The notes below the pieces were generated by a model, which saw only the letters and a list, made by a program, of their open reading frames with translations, ran no database searches and was not told the origin of the DNA. Below are positions 27,329 through 35,563 of a DNA stretch of 46,812 nucleotides, in pieces. Positions within the stretch are counted from its first letter, which is position 1. Each line of letters starts with the position of its first letter. This DNA comes from an uncultured Clostridia bacterium (GTDB lineage: Bacteria; Bacillota; Clostridia; Oscillospirales; Acutalibacteraceae): assembly GCA_904420155.1 (NCBI GenBank), contig CAJFUH010000207.1:1-46812 (forward strand), in the 5' to 3' direction. The position numbers and the translations under genes were made by a program.

Positions 27329-28186
27329 ATGGAACACCTTGAAAAAATATGGAACGAGCTGTTAAAATGGCTGCAATCCATCGCGCCCAATATCATAGGG
27401 GCTATTTTAATTCTGGTAATCGGTTGGTGGCTTTCCAGTTTGCTCAGCAAGTATTTGAGAAAAGCCATGTCTAAAGGAAAAGTAGACGCAGGGATCGTGT
27501 CGTTTGTCTATTCCATCACCAAAAATGCTTTGCGAATTGTAGTTCTCATTTCTACCGCCGCAAAATTAGGGGTCAATGTCACTTCGATTATCGCCGCTCT
27601 GGGAGCCGCCAGCGTCGCCGTCGGCCTTGCCCTTAAAGACAGCATGTCTAATGTTGCCAGCGGCGTTCTTATTATCGTCAACAAACTGTTTCACATTGGA
27701 GACTATCTAGAAATAGAGGACCTGCAAGGTACGGTCACCAAAATCGAGATGATGACCACTACGCTGAATACCATTGATAATAAAACCATTACGATCCCCA
27801 ATTCCACATTGACTTCCAGCAATATCATTAATTACACTTCACAGAAAACCCGGCGTTTGGATTTAACCTATGGAGTAGGATACGAATCTGATTTGATCGA
27901 AGTCAAAAACTTACTGCGCCAATTGGTGGAAACTAACCAAAAGATCCATTTAGATCCTGCTCCTGTTATCGCCGTGGGGGAATTCCAAGACAGCTGTATC
28001 CAAATGGTCATTAAAGTGTGGTGTGATTGTGACGATTATTGGCCCCTCTATTATGAAATGCAGGAATCCGTTAAAATGTTGTTTGACGCTCATCATATTT
28101 CCATCCCTTATCCACAAACAGACGTCCATCTCAAAAGCAACGCCGATACACCCTCTTCTGTTCTTTCTAAAGAAAAAAATCCTTGA
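27329..28186 (+). CDS. mscS: small-conductance mechanosensitive channel (MscS family)
   Basis: A 285-residue channel that opens under membrane tension to release solutes on hypo-osmotic shock. Three N-terminal membrane helices are visible (about 20-40, 65-80 and 88-115), the third being the Ala/Gly-rich pore helix IIAALGAASVAVGLALKD. The beta domain follows with LFHIGDYLEIEDLQGTV and ITIPNSTLTSSNIINYT, typical of MscS. GGGAGG precedes ATG 27329. It shares a bidirectional terminator with ldh. Confidence 0.95.
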   Translation: MEHLEKIWNELLKWLQSIAPNIIGAILILVIGWWLSSLLSKYLRKAMSKGKVDAGIVSFVYSITKNALRIVVLISTAAKLGVNVTSIIAALGAASVAVGLALKDSMSNVASGVLIIVNKLFHIGDYLEIEDLQGTVTKIEMMTTTLNTIDNKTITIPNSTLTSSNIINYTSQKTRRLDLTYGVGYESDLIEVKNLLRQLVETNQKIHLDPAPVIAVGEFQDSCIQMVIKVWCDCDDYWPLYYEMQESVKMLFDAHHISIPYPQTDVHLKSNADTPSSVLSKEKNP

Positions 28187-28297
28187 TGTCCTCTATATTT
28201 CTCAAAATCCCCCAGTATCCTTTTAAGTTTTCCAATATTCACATTATATTCCCTTCATAGATCAGCGTCCATGTTCGGTGGAAAAGAACCACATAAC

Positions 28298-28347
28298 AAA
28301 AAATGATCTGCCTTTCCCGAGATCGCGGAAGAGGCAGATCATTTTTT
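28298..28347. terminator. bidirectional terminator between mscS and ldh
   Basis: AAAAAATGATCTGCCT and AGGCAGATCATTTTTT form a perfect 16-bp stem around an 18-base loop, between convergent genes. Confidence 0.9.
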
Positions 28348-28362
28348 ACATCATTTAAAAGG

Positions 28363-29307
28363 TTACCATTGAACTTGGCGCAATACTTCTTGTAACGCCT
28401 CAGCAGAACGCATGAGAAGTTGCTGCTCTGTTTCATCCAGTGGGATATCCAACACTTTTTCCACTCCTGTACTGCCTACAATCGTGGGAACGCTCATACA
28501 AATCTTTTCCAAACCATAATGCCCGCTGATCAAGCTGGAAATCGGGAGAATAGAATGCTCATTGCGGACAATGCTTTCTGAAATTCTTCTCACTGCCATC
28601 GCAATACCATAATAGGTAGCGCCCTTTTTCCGAATAATTTCATAGGCGCTGTCTCGTACGTCTATAAACAAACGGTCCATATCCTCCGTATGATTCATCT
28701 CTCCCTGAATTTCACAGAAATGCTTTAGGTCGATACCAGATATGTTGGCGCTGCTCCACACCGGCAGTTCGCTGTCTCCATGTTCGCCGATGACAAAAGC
28801 ATGTACGCTTCGGCTGTCCACCTCCAAATGTTCCCCCAACAAATGCTTGAGGCGGGCGGTATCCAGTACCGTCCCTGAACCAATCACTCTGTTGCTGGGA
28901 AATCCAGATAATTTCAGCGTAACATAGGTCAAAATATCCACTGGATTCGATACTACCAGCAGGATTGCTTCTTGATTGTACCTGACAATTTCCGGAATAA
29001 TAGACTGAAAAATCTTGACATTCCGATTGACTAGGTCCAGACGGGTTTCCTCAGGACGTTGATTAGCGCCTGCTGTAATAATAATCAAAGCGCAGTCTTT
29101 TAAGTCGCTGTAGTCCCCCGCATAGATCTGCATAGGACGGGAAAAGGGCAGCCCGTGGGTGAGATCCATTGCCTCCCCTTCCGCTTTCTCCCGGTTGATA
29201 TCAATGAGAACCATTTCCGAAAACAGCCCGCTAAGCACCAAGCTAAATGCAGAAGTTGCACCTACAAATCCACAACCGATCATAGCCACCTTTTGAATAT
29301 TCACCAT
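28363..29307 (-). CDS. ldh: L-lactate dehydrogenase
   Basis: A 314-residue NAD-dependent enzyme that reduces pyruvate to L-lactate, regenerating NAD+ during fermentation. It has the Rossmann motif GCGFVGATSAF, the specificity loop AGANQRPEETRLDLV (Gln at the position that is Arg in malate dehydrogenases, plus the catalytic Arg), SNPVDILTYVTLKLSG, and the active-site His motif FVIGEHGDSELPVW. AAGGAG precedes ATG 29307. The upstream gap to the tRNA terminator (about 200 bases, AT-rich) should hold the promoter, but I see no convincing Rex site. Confidence 0.95.
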   Translation of the reverse strand: MVNIQKVAMIGCGFVGATSAFSLVLSGLFSEMVLIDINREKAEGEAMDLTHGLPFSRPMQIYAGDYSDLKDCALIIITAGANQRPEETRLDLVNRNVKIFQSIIPEIVRYNQEAILLVVSNPVDILTYVTLKLSGFPSNRVIGSGTVLDTARLKHLLGEHLEVDSRSVHAFVIGEHGDSELPVWSSANISGIDLKHFCEIQGEMNHTEDMDRLFIDVRDSAYEIIRKKGATYYGIAMAVRRISESIVRNEHSILPISSLISGHYGLEKICMSVPTIVGSTGVEKVLDIPLDETEQQLLMRSAEALQEVLRQVQW

Positions 29308-29515
29308 AAAATCAACTCCTTTTTGTGAATTCTAGTTTTATTATGAACCAAAACCATGTAATCATGATGTCTCGGATCTTTTATCTTACAAATTATCAAA
29401 ATATTTTCCCTTTTTAAAAACATGGTGGAATCGTTGCATATTGAGGTTTGTTTAGGCTAACTTATGCTGACAAAAATTTTATCAAAATAAAAGGGGTCTC
29501 TTCCCTCTAAAAAGG

Positions 29516-29550
29516 AAAAATCCCACGGTTAGCCTTTGCTTACCGTGGGA
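29516..29550 (-). terminator. tRNA-Arg terminator
   Basis: TCCCACGGT pairs with ACCGTGGGA on the minus strand, followed by TTTTT. It begins two bases after the tRNA CCA end. Confidence 0.9.
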
Positions 29551-29551
29551 C

Positions 29552-29626
29552 TGGCACCCCCAATAGGAATCGAACCTATAATTGAGTCTTAGGAGGACCC
29601 TGTTATATCCATTTAACTATAGGGGC
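29552..29626 (-). tRNA. tRNA-Arg (anticodon CCU)
   Basis: The minus strand folds into a full cloverleaf of 75 bases including the encoded CCA: acceptor GCCCCTA with TGGGGGT (two G-U pairs), D stem GTTA/TAAC, anticodon stem GGGTC/GACTC with loop CTCCTAA, and T arm ATAGG-TTCGATT-CCTAT. Anticodon CCU reads the AGG arginine codon; the discriminator base is G, as allowed for arginine tRNAs. Confidence 0.93.
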
Positions 29627-29753
29627 ATAGCGGGATAACCGGTTATATCCGTATAAAAAGTGTATATCTAGTGTACCTCACCAACTCCTATTTGTCAACC
29701 TTCCGTTTTTAATTTCTTTCATTTCTTTTCAAAGAAAAAGTCGAGACGTGTGA

Positions 29754-29781
29754 TTGCATCTCCTTTTTTTCATGATAAGAT
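29754..29781 (+). promoter_or_regulatory. promoter of the sigma-region-4-like gene
   Basis: TTGCAT, a 16-base spacer and TAAGAT, about 80 bases before the start codon. Confidence 0.5.
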
Positions 29782-29862
29782 AAGGATAAGGGGCTGTATC
29801 TTTTGGAATAAGGTGCCATCTGACAACTATCTTCTATTACCTTACAAAATGGGAGGTTTTTT

Positions 29863-30204
29863 ATGAATCATCGGATCCTTCGTTTGGACGATTTTACGGA
29901 ATCTTTGGCCGGCCAAATTCTTTATCAAAATCAGCAATATCAAGAACCTGACAGCCGCCACAAAGCTATGATCCAGATTTTAAAGCAGGCGTACCTGGGA
30001 GAATTGACCTCCCGCCAGAAGGAATGTTTATATCTGTTTTATGGCCAACAGAAAAAGATGATAGAAATAGCGGATTTGTTGCATATTCATGTCTCCACGG
30101 TAAGCCGCCATATCCAGAAGGCCCTCCGCCGGCTGCATACCATATTAAAGTATTGTATGCCATCGGAAGCAACTTCCTCTTCTCATAACCGGTTTTTTTC
30201 ATAA
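29863..30204 (+). CDS. sigma-70 region 4-like helix-turn-helix protein
   Basis: A 113-residue protein with ATG behind GGGAGG. Residues about 48-95 read LTSRQKECLYLFYGQQKKM-IEIADLLHIHVSTVSRHIQKALRRL, a sigma region 4 or LuxR-like helix-turn-helix with a typical Thr-Val-Ser recognition helix. There is no region 2, so it cannot act as a full sigma factor; it may be a small DNA-binding regulator. The Ser-rich tail is probably disordered. It stands alone between the tRNA and corA and is convergent with corA. Confidence 0.82.
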   Translation: MNHRILRLDDFTESLAGQILYQNQQYQEPDSRHKAMIQILKQAYLGELTSRQKECLYLFYGQQKKMIEIADLLHIHVSTVSRHIQKALRRLHTILKYCMPSEATSSSHNRFFS

Positions 30205-30244
30205 TTTAATGTAGATATTTTTGTCCCCAAAGGCGGGACAGTAA

Positions 30245-30271
30245 AAAAGAGAGGGAAAATCCCTCTCTTTT
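30245..30271. terminator. bidirectional terminator between sigma-like gene and corA
   Basis: AAAAGAGAGGG and CCCTCTCTTTT form an 11-bp stem that overlaps the corA stop codon. A second small stem, TGTCCC/GGGACA, lies at about 30223-30240. Confidence 0.8.
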
Positions 30272-31196
30272 ACAGCATATCCTTTTTCTTTAAAATAAAT
30301 CCCGCGATTAGCATACATACCAAACTGAGCACAAACGGGAACCACCAAAACTGACTGAGTGGGAGCCCGTCTACATTCATCCCATACAGACCTGAGATCA
30401 CTGTCGGGATAGAAATAATCAGCGTGATTGAAGCTAATACCTTCATCACAATATTCAGGTTATTGGAAATCACTGATGCAAACGCATCCATAGTCCCTGA
30501 CAAAATATTTAAATAGATATTTGCCATCTCAATAGCCTGCTTGATTTCAACCAACACATCTTCCAGTAAATCTTGATCTTCTTCATACATCTTGATAAAC
30601 CGGCCGCGCATAATCTTTTCCAACGTCACCTCATTGGATTTCAAAGAAGAAGAAAAATAAACCAAAGATTTCTCAATCTCCAAAAGCTGAATAAGCTCTT
30701 TGTTTTTCATGGATTTACGAAGTTCTCTTTCCACGTGGTCGCTGATCTTATCAATCTGTTTCAAATATTGCAGGTATTTTGTAGCCATACGCAACATGAG
30801 ATGCAAAATAAAATGCGTCTTTAAATTGGTGTGTACATTACGCATCACACCTTCTGCAAATTCGCTGATTAATGGATTTTCATTTAGGCATACCGTGATC
30901 ACATTCTTTTCGGTAATCATAATACCTAACGGCATGGTAGTATACATAATATTCTTTTCATGCTTTTCTACCACAGGAATATCAATAATAATAAGAGTGT
31001 TGCCGTCTTCCGAATCAATATGGGAAGATTCTTCTTCATCCAGAGAAGCCCGAAGAAAATCCGGCTCAATGTGGAAATCAGTAATAAGGCTATTGATTTC
31101 ATGTTCTTCCGGCGCCACACAATTAATCCAGCAACCTGCCTCATACTGATCAATCTCAGCAATACGTCCATTTATCGTCTTATAATAAGACAACAT
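30270..31196 (-). CDS. corA: CorA family magnesium transporter
   Basis: I place the start at ATG 31196 (MLSYYKTIN), nine bases after GGGGG; the earlier in-frame starts in the track touch or precede that site. The 308-residue protein has a large cytoplasmic N-terminal domain with long helices and two C-terminal membrane helices. The CorA signature YGMNVDGLP closes the first helix and LKKKDML is the basic C-terminus. It forms a pentameric channel for Mg2+ uptake, sometimes Co2+ or Ni2+. A long leader with a small ORF and a hairpin precedes it, suggesting control at the RNA or translation level. Confidence 0.93.
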   Translation of the reverse strand: MLSYYKTINGRIAEIDQYEAGCWINCVAPEEHEINSLITDFHIEPDFLRASLDEEESSHIDSEDGNTLIIIDIPVVEKHEKNIMYTTMPLGIMITEKNVITVCLNENPLISEFAEGVMRNVHTNLKTHFILHLMLRMATKYLQYLKQIDKISDHVERELRKSMKNKELIQLLEIEKSLVYFSSSLKSNEVTLEKIMRGRFIKMYEEDQDLLEDVLVEIKQAIEMANIYLNILSGTMDAFASVISNNLNIVMKVLASITLIISIPTVISGLYGMNVDGLPLSQFWWFPFVLSLVCMLIAGFILKKKDML

Positions 31197-31218
31197 TGGG
31201 TCCATCCCCCTTTTTTCT

Positions 31219-31314
31219 TCAGGGCACAAGGACGCCTTTTGGGGCGGCGTTGTGCCTCTGATTATGATTTATATAACTGCTTCTTCGGTGATTGCCCGCA
31301 GGATCAGGGTTCAC
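31219..31314 (-). CDS. putative corA leader peptide (31 residues)
   Basis: This ORF is too short for the track. GTG 31314 lies seven bases after a strong ribosome binding site (GGGAGG). The peptide begins MNPDPAGNHRR, is rich in Asn, His and Arg, ends KGVLVP and stops with TGA 22 bases before the corA start. A GC-rich stem (GGCACAA/TTGTGCC with inner CGCC/GGCG, 31223-31256) covers its last codons, and its CCCC loop could pair with the GGGGG of the corA ribosome binding site. The MxPDP start resembles the MgtL leader (MEPDP) of enterobacterial mgtA, where ribosome progress at Pro/acidic codons senses Mg2+. Similar control here is an inference. Confidence 0.6.
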   Translation of the reverse strand: MNPDPAGNHRRSSYINHNQRHNAAPKGVLVP

Positions 31315-31360
31315 AATGCCACCTCCCTTAAATGATACATCGTTTTCATAATCCCTATGT

Positions 31361-31388
31361 ATTATAACACATAACTTTAAGATTGCAA
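31361..31388 (-). promoter_or_regulatory. promoter of the corA leader-corA unit
   Basis: TTGCAA (31388-31383), a 16-base spacer and TATAAT (31366-31361) on the minus strand, giving a 5' leader of about 155 bases. The rest of the gap up to 31730 holds the ftsZ terminator and otherwise nothing that I can recognise. Confidence 0.75.
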
Positions 31389-31531
31389 GCGTAAAACGGG
31401 GATTGAGAGACTAATTTGAAAATAATTGTTTGTATTCCGGCTCCCCGGTCTAAAACCGCTCAATTCTGCCTATTACCGCTTCATTAGGCCCAAATAGACG
31501 AAATCCAGCTATTATTTGAAGAATAAAAAGC

Positions 31532-31585
31532 AAAAAGAAAGATCCAGGTTTTCCCTGATAGGGTAACCCCGGATCTTTCTTTTTT
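31532..31585. terminator. terminator downstream of ftsZ
   Basis: AAAAGAAAGATCC and GGATCTTTCTTTT form a 13-bp stem with flanking A and T runs. It is about 146 bases after the ftsZ stop and would end the dcw transcript. Confidence 0.8.
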
Positions 31586-31730
31586 ACAGGATGAAAAGTA
31601 TAAGTAGAGTAAGTAACAAATTGCCTTTCTACATAGATGTATCAGGATTCCTAACCAAGAATTTTTGTGCCGTTACAAGCAATAACTGCAACACAGATCC
31701 TTCTTATTTCCGTCATCTTAAAGCAAATCC

Positions 31731-32993
31731 TTATTTGCGATTAAAGATAGACATAATATCATAAAAAGTATCATCATCGTCCTGGCGGGAAGAGGATGCC
31801 GGCTGTTGAGTCACAGGGCGCTGGGGCCTGCTTTGAGTATTGGGAATAGAGGCACTTTGCTGTGTGGAAACCGGTTGTACTGGCTGGCGAGGCGTTACTG
31901 CCTGTGGAACCGGCGTTTGAGCCTGCGACTGAATCGGGTTCACCTGAGGGACAGCGGCCGCCTGTTGCTGACGGCTGATTTGTTGGTTAACCCTGGCTAC
32001 AGGCGCAGTAGGTTCTGGCGCTGGGATATAAGAATCTTGCGTAGTAAAACCAGTCGCAATTACCGTTACGCTCATCTCATCTTCCATCCCTTCATCGAAG
32101 GCGGCTCCCCAGATGATATTCGCTTCTTCATCCGCCTGGGCGGCAATCATAGAAGAGGCAGTCTCTACCTCGTCTAAACCGATATCGGGAGAAGAGGTAA
32201 TATTAATAATCACGCCCTTAGCGCCATCAATAGCGGTCTCCAACAAGGGACTGCAAATCGCCATATTGGCGGCAACTTCCGCTTTATCTTTACCGGAAGC
32301 CCGTCCAACACCCATATGGGCATAACCCGCGTCTTTCATTACGGCCGTGACATCCGCAAAATCCAAATTCACAATGCCAGGCAATAAGATCAGGTCAGAA
32401 ATACTTTGTACACCCTGTCGCAACACATCGTCCGCCACTTCAAAAGCGTTCATCAAAGTAATACGCTGTTCACTAACAAACTTTAAACGTTCATTCGGGA
32501 TCACTACCAGGGAATCCACATGCTCCCGCAAAGCGGCAATACCAGCTTCCGCCTGCTCCATGCGGCGGCGTCCTTCAAAACCAAAAGGCTTGGTTACAAT
32601 GCCAACCGTAAGAATTCCCATCTCACGTGCTATTTCCGCTACTACGGGCGCAGCTCCGGTTCCCGTTCCGCCTCCCATACCGGCAGTAATAAAGACCATA
32701 TCGGTATTTTTCATAGCCGCCGCAATGGCTTCGCGGCTTTCATCCGCCGCTTTTTGTCCAATTTCCGGTTTAGAGCCGGCGCCTTTGCCGTGGGTGATCT
32801 TCTCGCCAATTTGAATCTTTTGGGTTGCCTTGGAACGAATCAAGGCTTGTTTATCGGTATTGACCGAAACAAACTCCACGCATTTAACCCCACTGGTTAC
32901 CATACGGTCCAAAGCGTTTCCACCGCCGCCGCCTACTCCAATTACTTTTATTTGTACAATATTCTCAAAATCGTTATCCAGTTCAAAAGGCAT
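31731..32993 (-). CDS. ftsZ: cell division protein FtsZ
   Basis: The 420-residue tubulin-like GTPase polymerises into the Z ring at midcell. The N-terminal [11 protein letters not shown] and the tubulin signature GGGTGTGA bind GTP, and NLDFADVT lies in the T7 region. Residues about 315-400 are a disordered Gln/Pro-rich linker. The C-terminal peptide reads [12 protein letters not shown], which departs from the common DIPTFLR type that binds FtsA; no ftsA is next door. AGGAGGAAGCAAA precedes ATG 32993. It has its own promoter. Confidence 0.98.
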   Translation of the reverse strand: MPFELDNDFENIVQIKVIGVGGGGGNALDRMVTSGVKCVEFVSVNTDKQALIRSKATQKIQIGEKITHGKGAGSKPEIGQKAADESREAIAAAMKNTDMVFITAGMGGGTGTGAAPVVAEIAREMGILTVGIVTKPFGFEGRRRMEQAEAGIAALREHVDSLVVIPNERLKFVSEQRITLMNAFEVADDVLRQGVQSISDLILLPGIVNLDFADVTAVMKDAGYAHMGVGRASGKDKAEVAANMAICSPLLETAIDGAKGVIINITSSPDIGLDEVETASSMIAAQADEEANIIWGAAFDEGMEDEMSVTVIATGFTTQDSYIPAPEPTAPVARVNQQISRQQQAAAVPQVNPIQSQAQTPVPQAVTPRQPVQPVSTQQSASIPNTQSRPQRPVTQQPASSSRQDDDDTFYDIMSIFNRK

Positions 32994-33314
32994 TTTGCTT
33001 CCTCCTACATCTTTTTACTTCTTTGTACTGGGTACATATGCAACAGGGTACATCCCCTTGTTAAACTCTATTCTTTTCCTCATTTGTTATTGAAAATGCT
33101 TATACTATAATTTAGCACTTTTTAGAATAAATTTCAATGCTATAATCATAAAATACGTCCTTATTTACAAATTTATTATTTTATCAGAACACACCCTTGG
33201 CAAAGGGAACATGATATTCCCATTCCATCACGAAAACCAATATCCTCCTTTTTTCTGTTGCTGAATTTTTATCAAAAAGCCCCTTTTCAGACGCCTTGAT
33301 TCCTTTTATTTTTC
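32994..33314. other. divIB-ftsZ intergenic region
   Basis: This 321-base gap holds the ftsZ promoter. It also holds, on the minus strand, an orphan strong ribosome binding site AAAAAAGGAGG (33255-33245). After it come TTG and ATG codons leading into a short frame ending MEWEYHVPFAKGVF before TGA, and a small stem GGGAA/TTCCC. No longer gene is seen. Whether the short frame is translated is uncertain. Confidence 0.45.
33109..33137 (-). promoter_or_regulatory. ftsZ promoter
   Basis: TTGAAA (33137-33132), a 17-base spacer and TAAATT (33114-33109) on the minus strand, about 115 bases before the ftsZ start. Confidence 0.55.
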
Positions 33315-34211
33315 TTATGTATCCTCCTCTACGAAGGAGGAACCTTCGGGATCCATGGAAGAAGGCTCCTCTTGACTGCTTACGCTGGAAACATAGTCCG
33401 GATTAAAAAAGCTGCGCCCGTCTTCCGCCGTCAAGGATAGATCCAACGTCCCCCGTTCGTAAGTCTGAATATGCTCTGGCTGCAAGGCTACCATAGCATT
33501 GCGCAGCTTAATCACTAGATCAATAGGCTGACCTAATTTAATGAGAATACGATCCTGATAATTCAGTTTAGGATTGGTGGGGGAAGTCAAATCGATCTCT
33601 TTGATATCCTGCATCCCGGTAGCGGTGATCGCCTGGGTGATATCTTCTAAGATGTCCTTCACGGTCTCATCCTGATATTCCATGACGCTTCCCAATTCAG
33701 CAGATTGAATTTCCAGTCCCTTAATCACCGGGAGGTTTTCTATCTCCGTCGCTGTTGTCTCCAACACTTTTCCAGAACTGCTTATTACTACATATTGTCC
33801 TCCATATTCCACCAGCCCAACCGGAACGGTCTCTGTGATATGTATCTGAATCTTACTGGGAAGCGAACGGGTAATCTCTGCCGTCTCAATATAAGGCATG
33901 GCATGTTCAATGGCCTCACTCCCCTCTTGCGTCTTACACAGGAATAAATTTTGCCCTTTTTCGATCCCACTTAAAGCAATAATTTGATCCGTATCATAAC
34001 GGGTCTCCCCTACCACTTCAATGGTGTCAATCTTAAACAGCACCGTAAGAGACAGGGCTATTCCTATACATAAAATGCAGACCGTCATCAGAAAGTAAAG
34101 GAGCCATAAACGGATTTTTCGGCGCCGAGCGCTCTTTCTCACAGTAGATCTTCTCCCTTGATAAGGGGTATCCTGCCATTTCCTTTCTGATCTTGCTTTT
34201 TTTTTATCCAT
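33315..34211 (-). CDS. divIB: cell division protein FtsQ/DivIB
   Basis: A 298-residue bitopic membrane protein of the divisome. A basic cytoplasmic N-terminus (about 1-32) precedes one membrane helix (about 33-58, LWLLYFLMTVCILCIGIAL), then an extracytoplasmic POTRA domain (FKIDTIEVVGETRYDTDQI) and a beta domain ending with the YERGTLDLSL region; the acidic Ser-rich tail is disordered. It joins FtsL and the DivIC-type protein to regulate septal peptidoglycan synthesis. GAGGAATAGCA precedes ATG 34211, nine bases after murA. Confidence 0.93.
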   Translation of the reverse strand: MDKKKARSERKWQDTPYQGRRSTVRKSARRRKIRLWLLYFLMTVCILCIGIALSLTVLFKIDTIEVVGETRYDTDQIIALSGIEKGQNLFLCKTQEGSEAIEHAMPYIETAEITRSLPSKIQIHITETVPVGLVEYGGQYVVISSSGKVLETTATEIENLPVIKGLEIQSAELGSVMEYQDETVKDILEDITQAITATGMQDIKEIDLTSPTNPKLNYQDRILIKLGQPIDLVIKLRNAMVALQPEHIQTYERGTLDLSLTAEDGRSFFNPDYVSSVSSQEEPSSMDPEGSSFVEEDT

Positions 34212-34220
34212 TGCTATTCC

Positions 34221-35474
34221 TCAAATCCTTTTTACCTTTGCGCCAATAGAAGACAAGCTTTTTTCTAGGCTTTCATATCCCCGGTCAATATGATGTAACC
34301 CACCAAGCTGTGTTATCCCTTCAGCCGCCAATCCAGCCACTGCTAAAGCGGCGCCCCCTCTTAAATCAGGGGCTTCCACCTGGGCCCCATAAAGTTTGCG
34401 TACGCCTTCTACCACCGCTACTTTTCCCTCGACCTTGATATTGGCTCCCATTCGCAGCAACTCTCCCACATGTTTATAACGACTTTCAAAGATATTTTCT
34501 ACAAATACACTAGTACCTTTTGCCAAAGTCACCATGGCCATTACCAGCGCCTGCGCATCGGTTGGGAACCCGGGATATGGCATCGTACGTACCATTTTGA
34601 TAGGGCGTAATCTTTCAGGAGCTTGCAGTTCCAATTGGGAACCATTGCAACGTACACGGCATCCTGCTTCCTCAAACATCGGGATTACCTGCCCCAGATG
34701 ATCTTTCTCTATCTCCTTTATCGTGAGTTTACTACCCGTGACTGCCGCCGCAGCCATAAAAGAAATCGCTGCAATGCGGTCCGGAATAACGGTATGTTCC
34801 GCCCCATGGAGACACTCCACTCCTTCTATGGTAATGGTCCCTTCCCCAGCCCCTTCAATCCGTGCGCCACATGCGTTTAAATAGCAGGCTAAGTCGACAA
34901 TTTCCGGCTCCCGGGCCGCGTTGGTGAGCACCGTGGTGCCGTCCGCCACTGTAGCGGCCAACAATATATTTTCTGTAGCTCCTACACTTGGAAAAGAAAG
35001 CGCAATATCAGTCCCCTTTAGCTTACCATCCACTTTGCAGTCTAGATATCCGTAATGCTCGTCAATATGCAATCCCATCTGCCGTAGGGCCTTTAAATGC
35101 AAGTCAATCGGCCGGGGGCCCAGCTCGCATCCTCCTGGAAAGGAAAGCTTTGCGCATCCCATCCGGGAAACGATAGCCCCTAAAAATACAATGGATGACC
35201 TCATTTCCCGCATCAAATCATCCGGAATATCGCAGGTACTGACATGCTGAGAATCTACCGTCAAGGTAGAACCCTCCCGATAAATCTGACAGCCTAAGTG
35301 ACGCAGAATCTGAATAGAAGCATCCACATCTGATAAGCCGGGGCAGTTATGTATGACACTCTGTCCCTGGCACAACAAGGTGGCCGCCAAAACAGGCAGC
35401 GCACTGTTCTTTGCCCCATGAATGGGTAGTTCTCCTTCCAATGGATGGCCGCCCTCAATGATCAGTTTTGACAC
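34221..35474 (-). CDS. murA: UDP-N-acetylglucosamine 1-carboxyvinyltransferase
   Basis: This enzyme adds enolpyruvate from PEP to UDP-GlcNAc, the first committed step of peptidoglycan synthesis and the target of fosfomycin. I choose GTG 35474, eight bases after GAAGGGG, giving 417 residues beginning SKLIIEGG; the track's GTG 35483 overlaps the site. HGAKNSALP carries the conserved Lys22, and the catalytic Cys is Cys116 in FPGGCELGPRP, so fosfomycin sensitivity would be expected. Location in the dcw cluster between murG and divIB is found in some Firmicutes. Confidence 0.97.
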   Translation of the reverse strand: MSKLIIEGGHPLEGELPIHGAKNSALPVLAATLLCQGQSVIHNCPGLSDVDASIQILRHLGCQIYREGSTLTVDSQHVSTCDIPDDLMREMRSSIVFLGAIVSRMGCAKLSFPGGCELGPRPIDLHLKALRQMGLHIDEHYGYLDCKVDGKLKGTDIALSFPSVGATENILLAATVADGTTVLTNAAREPEIVDLACYLNACGARIEGAGEGTITIEGVECLHGAEHTVIPDRIAAISFMAAAAVTGSKLTIKEIEKDHLGQVIPMFEEAGCRVRCNGSQLELQAPERLRPIKMVRTMPYPGFPTDAQALVMAMVTLAKGTSVFVENIFESRYKHVGELLRMGANIKVEGKVAVVEGVRKLYGAQVEAPDLRGGAALAVAGLAAEGITQLGGLHHIDRGYESLEKSLSSIGAKVKRI

Positions 35475-35563
35475 AACAAACACCCCTTCATCCTTGTATC
35501 CCAGGAAACATTCTTGTTTGCTATACTATGCAAAGGATGCTGGAGTGGTGAAATAGGCATCGG

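Noticed and set aside
28363-29307. Malate dehydrogenase assignment
   Set aside because: The specificity loop reads AGANQRPEETR with Gln, as in lactate dehydrogenases; malate dehydrogenases have Arg there.
29308-29515. Rex operator upstream of ldh
   Set aside because: I found no TTGTGA-N-TCACAA-like pair at a suitable distance.
31223-31256. Intrinsic terminator in the corA leader
   Set aside because: The stem is strong, but on the sense strand it is followed by CTGAAGAAAAAAGGGGG rather than a U-run.
31197-31360. M-box (ykoK) Mg2+ riboswitch before corA
   Set aside because: The leader is too short and lacks the conserved M-box core sequences; the small ORF and hairpin explain it better.
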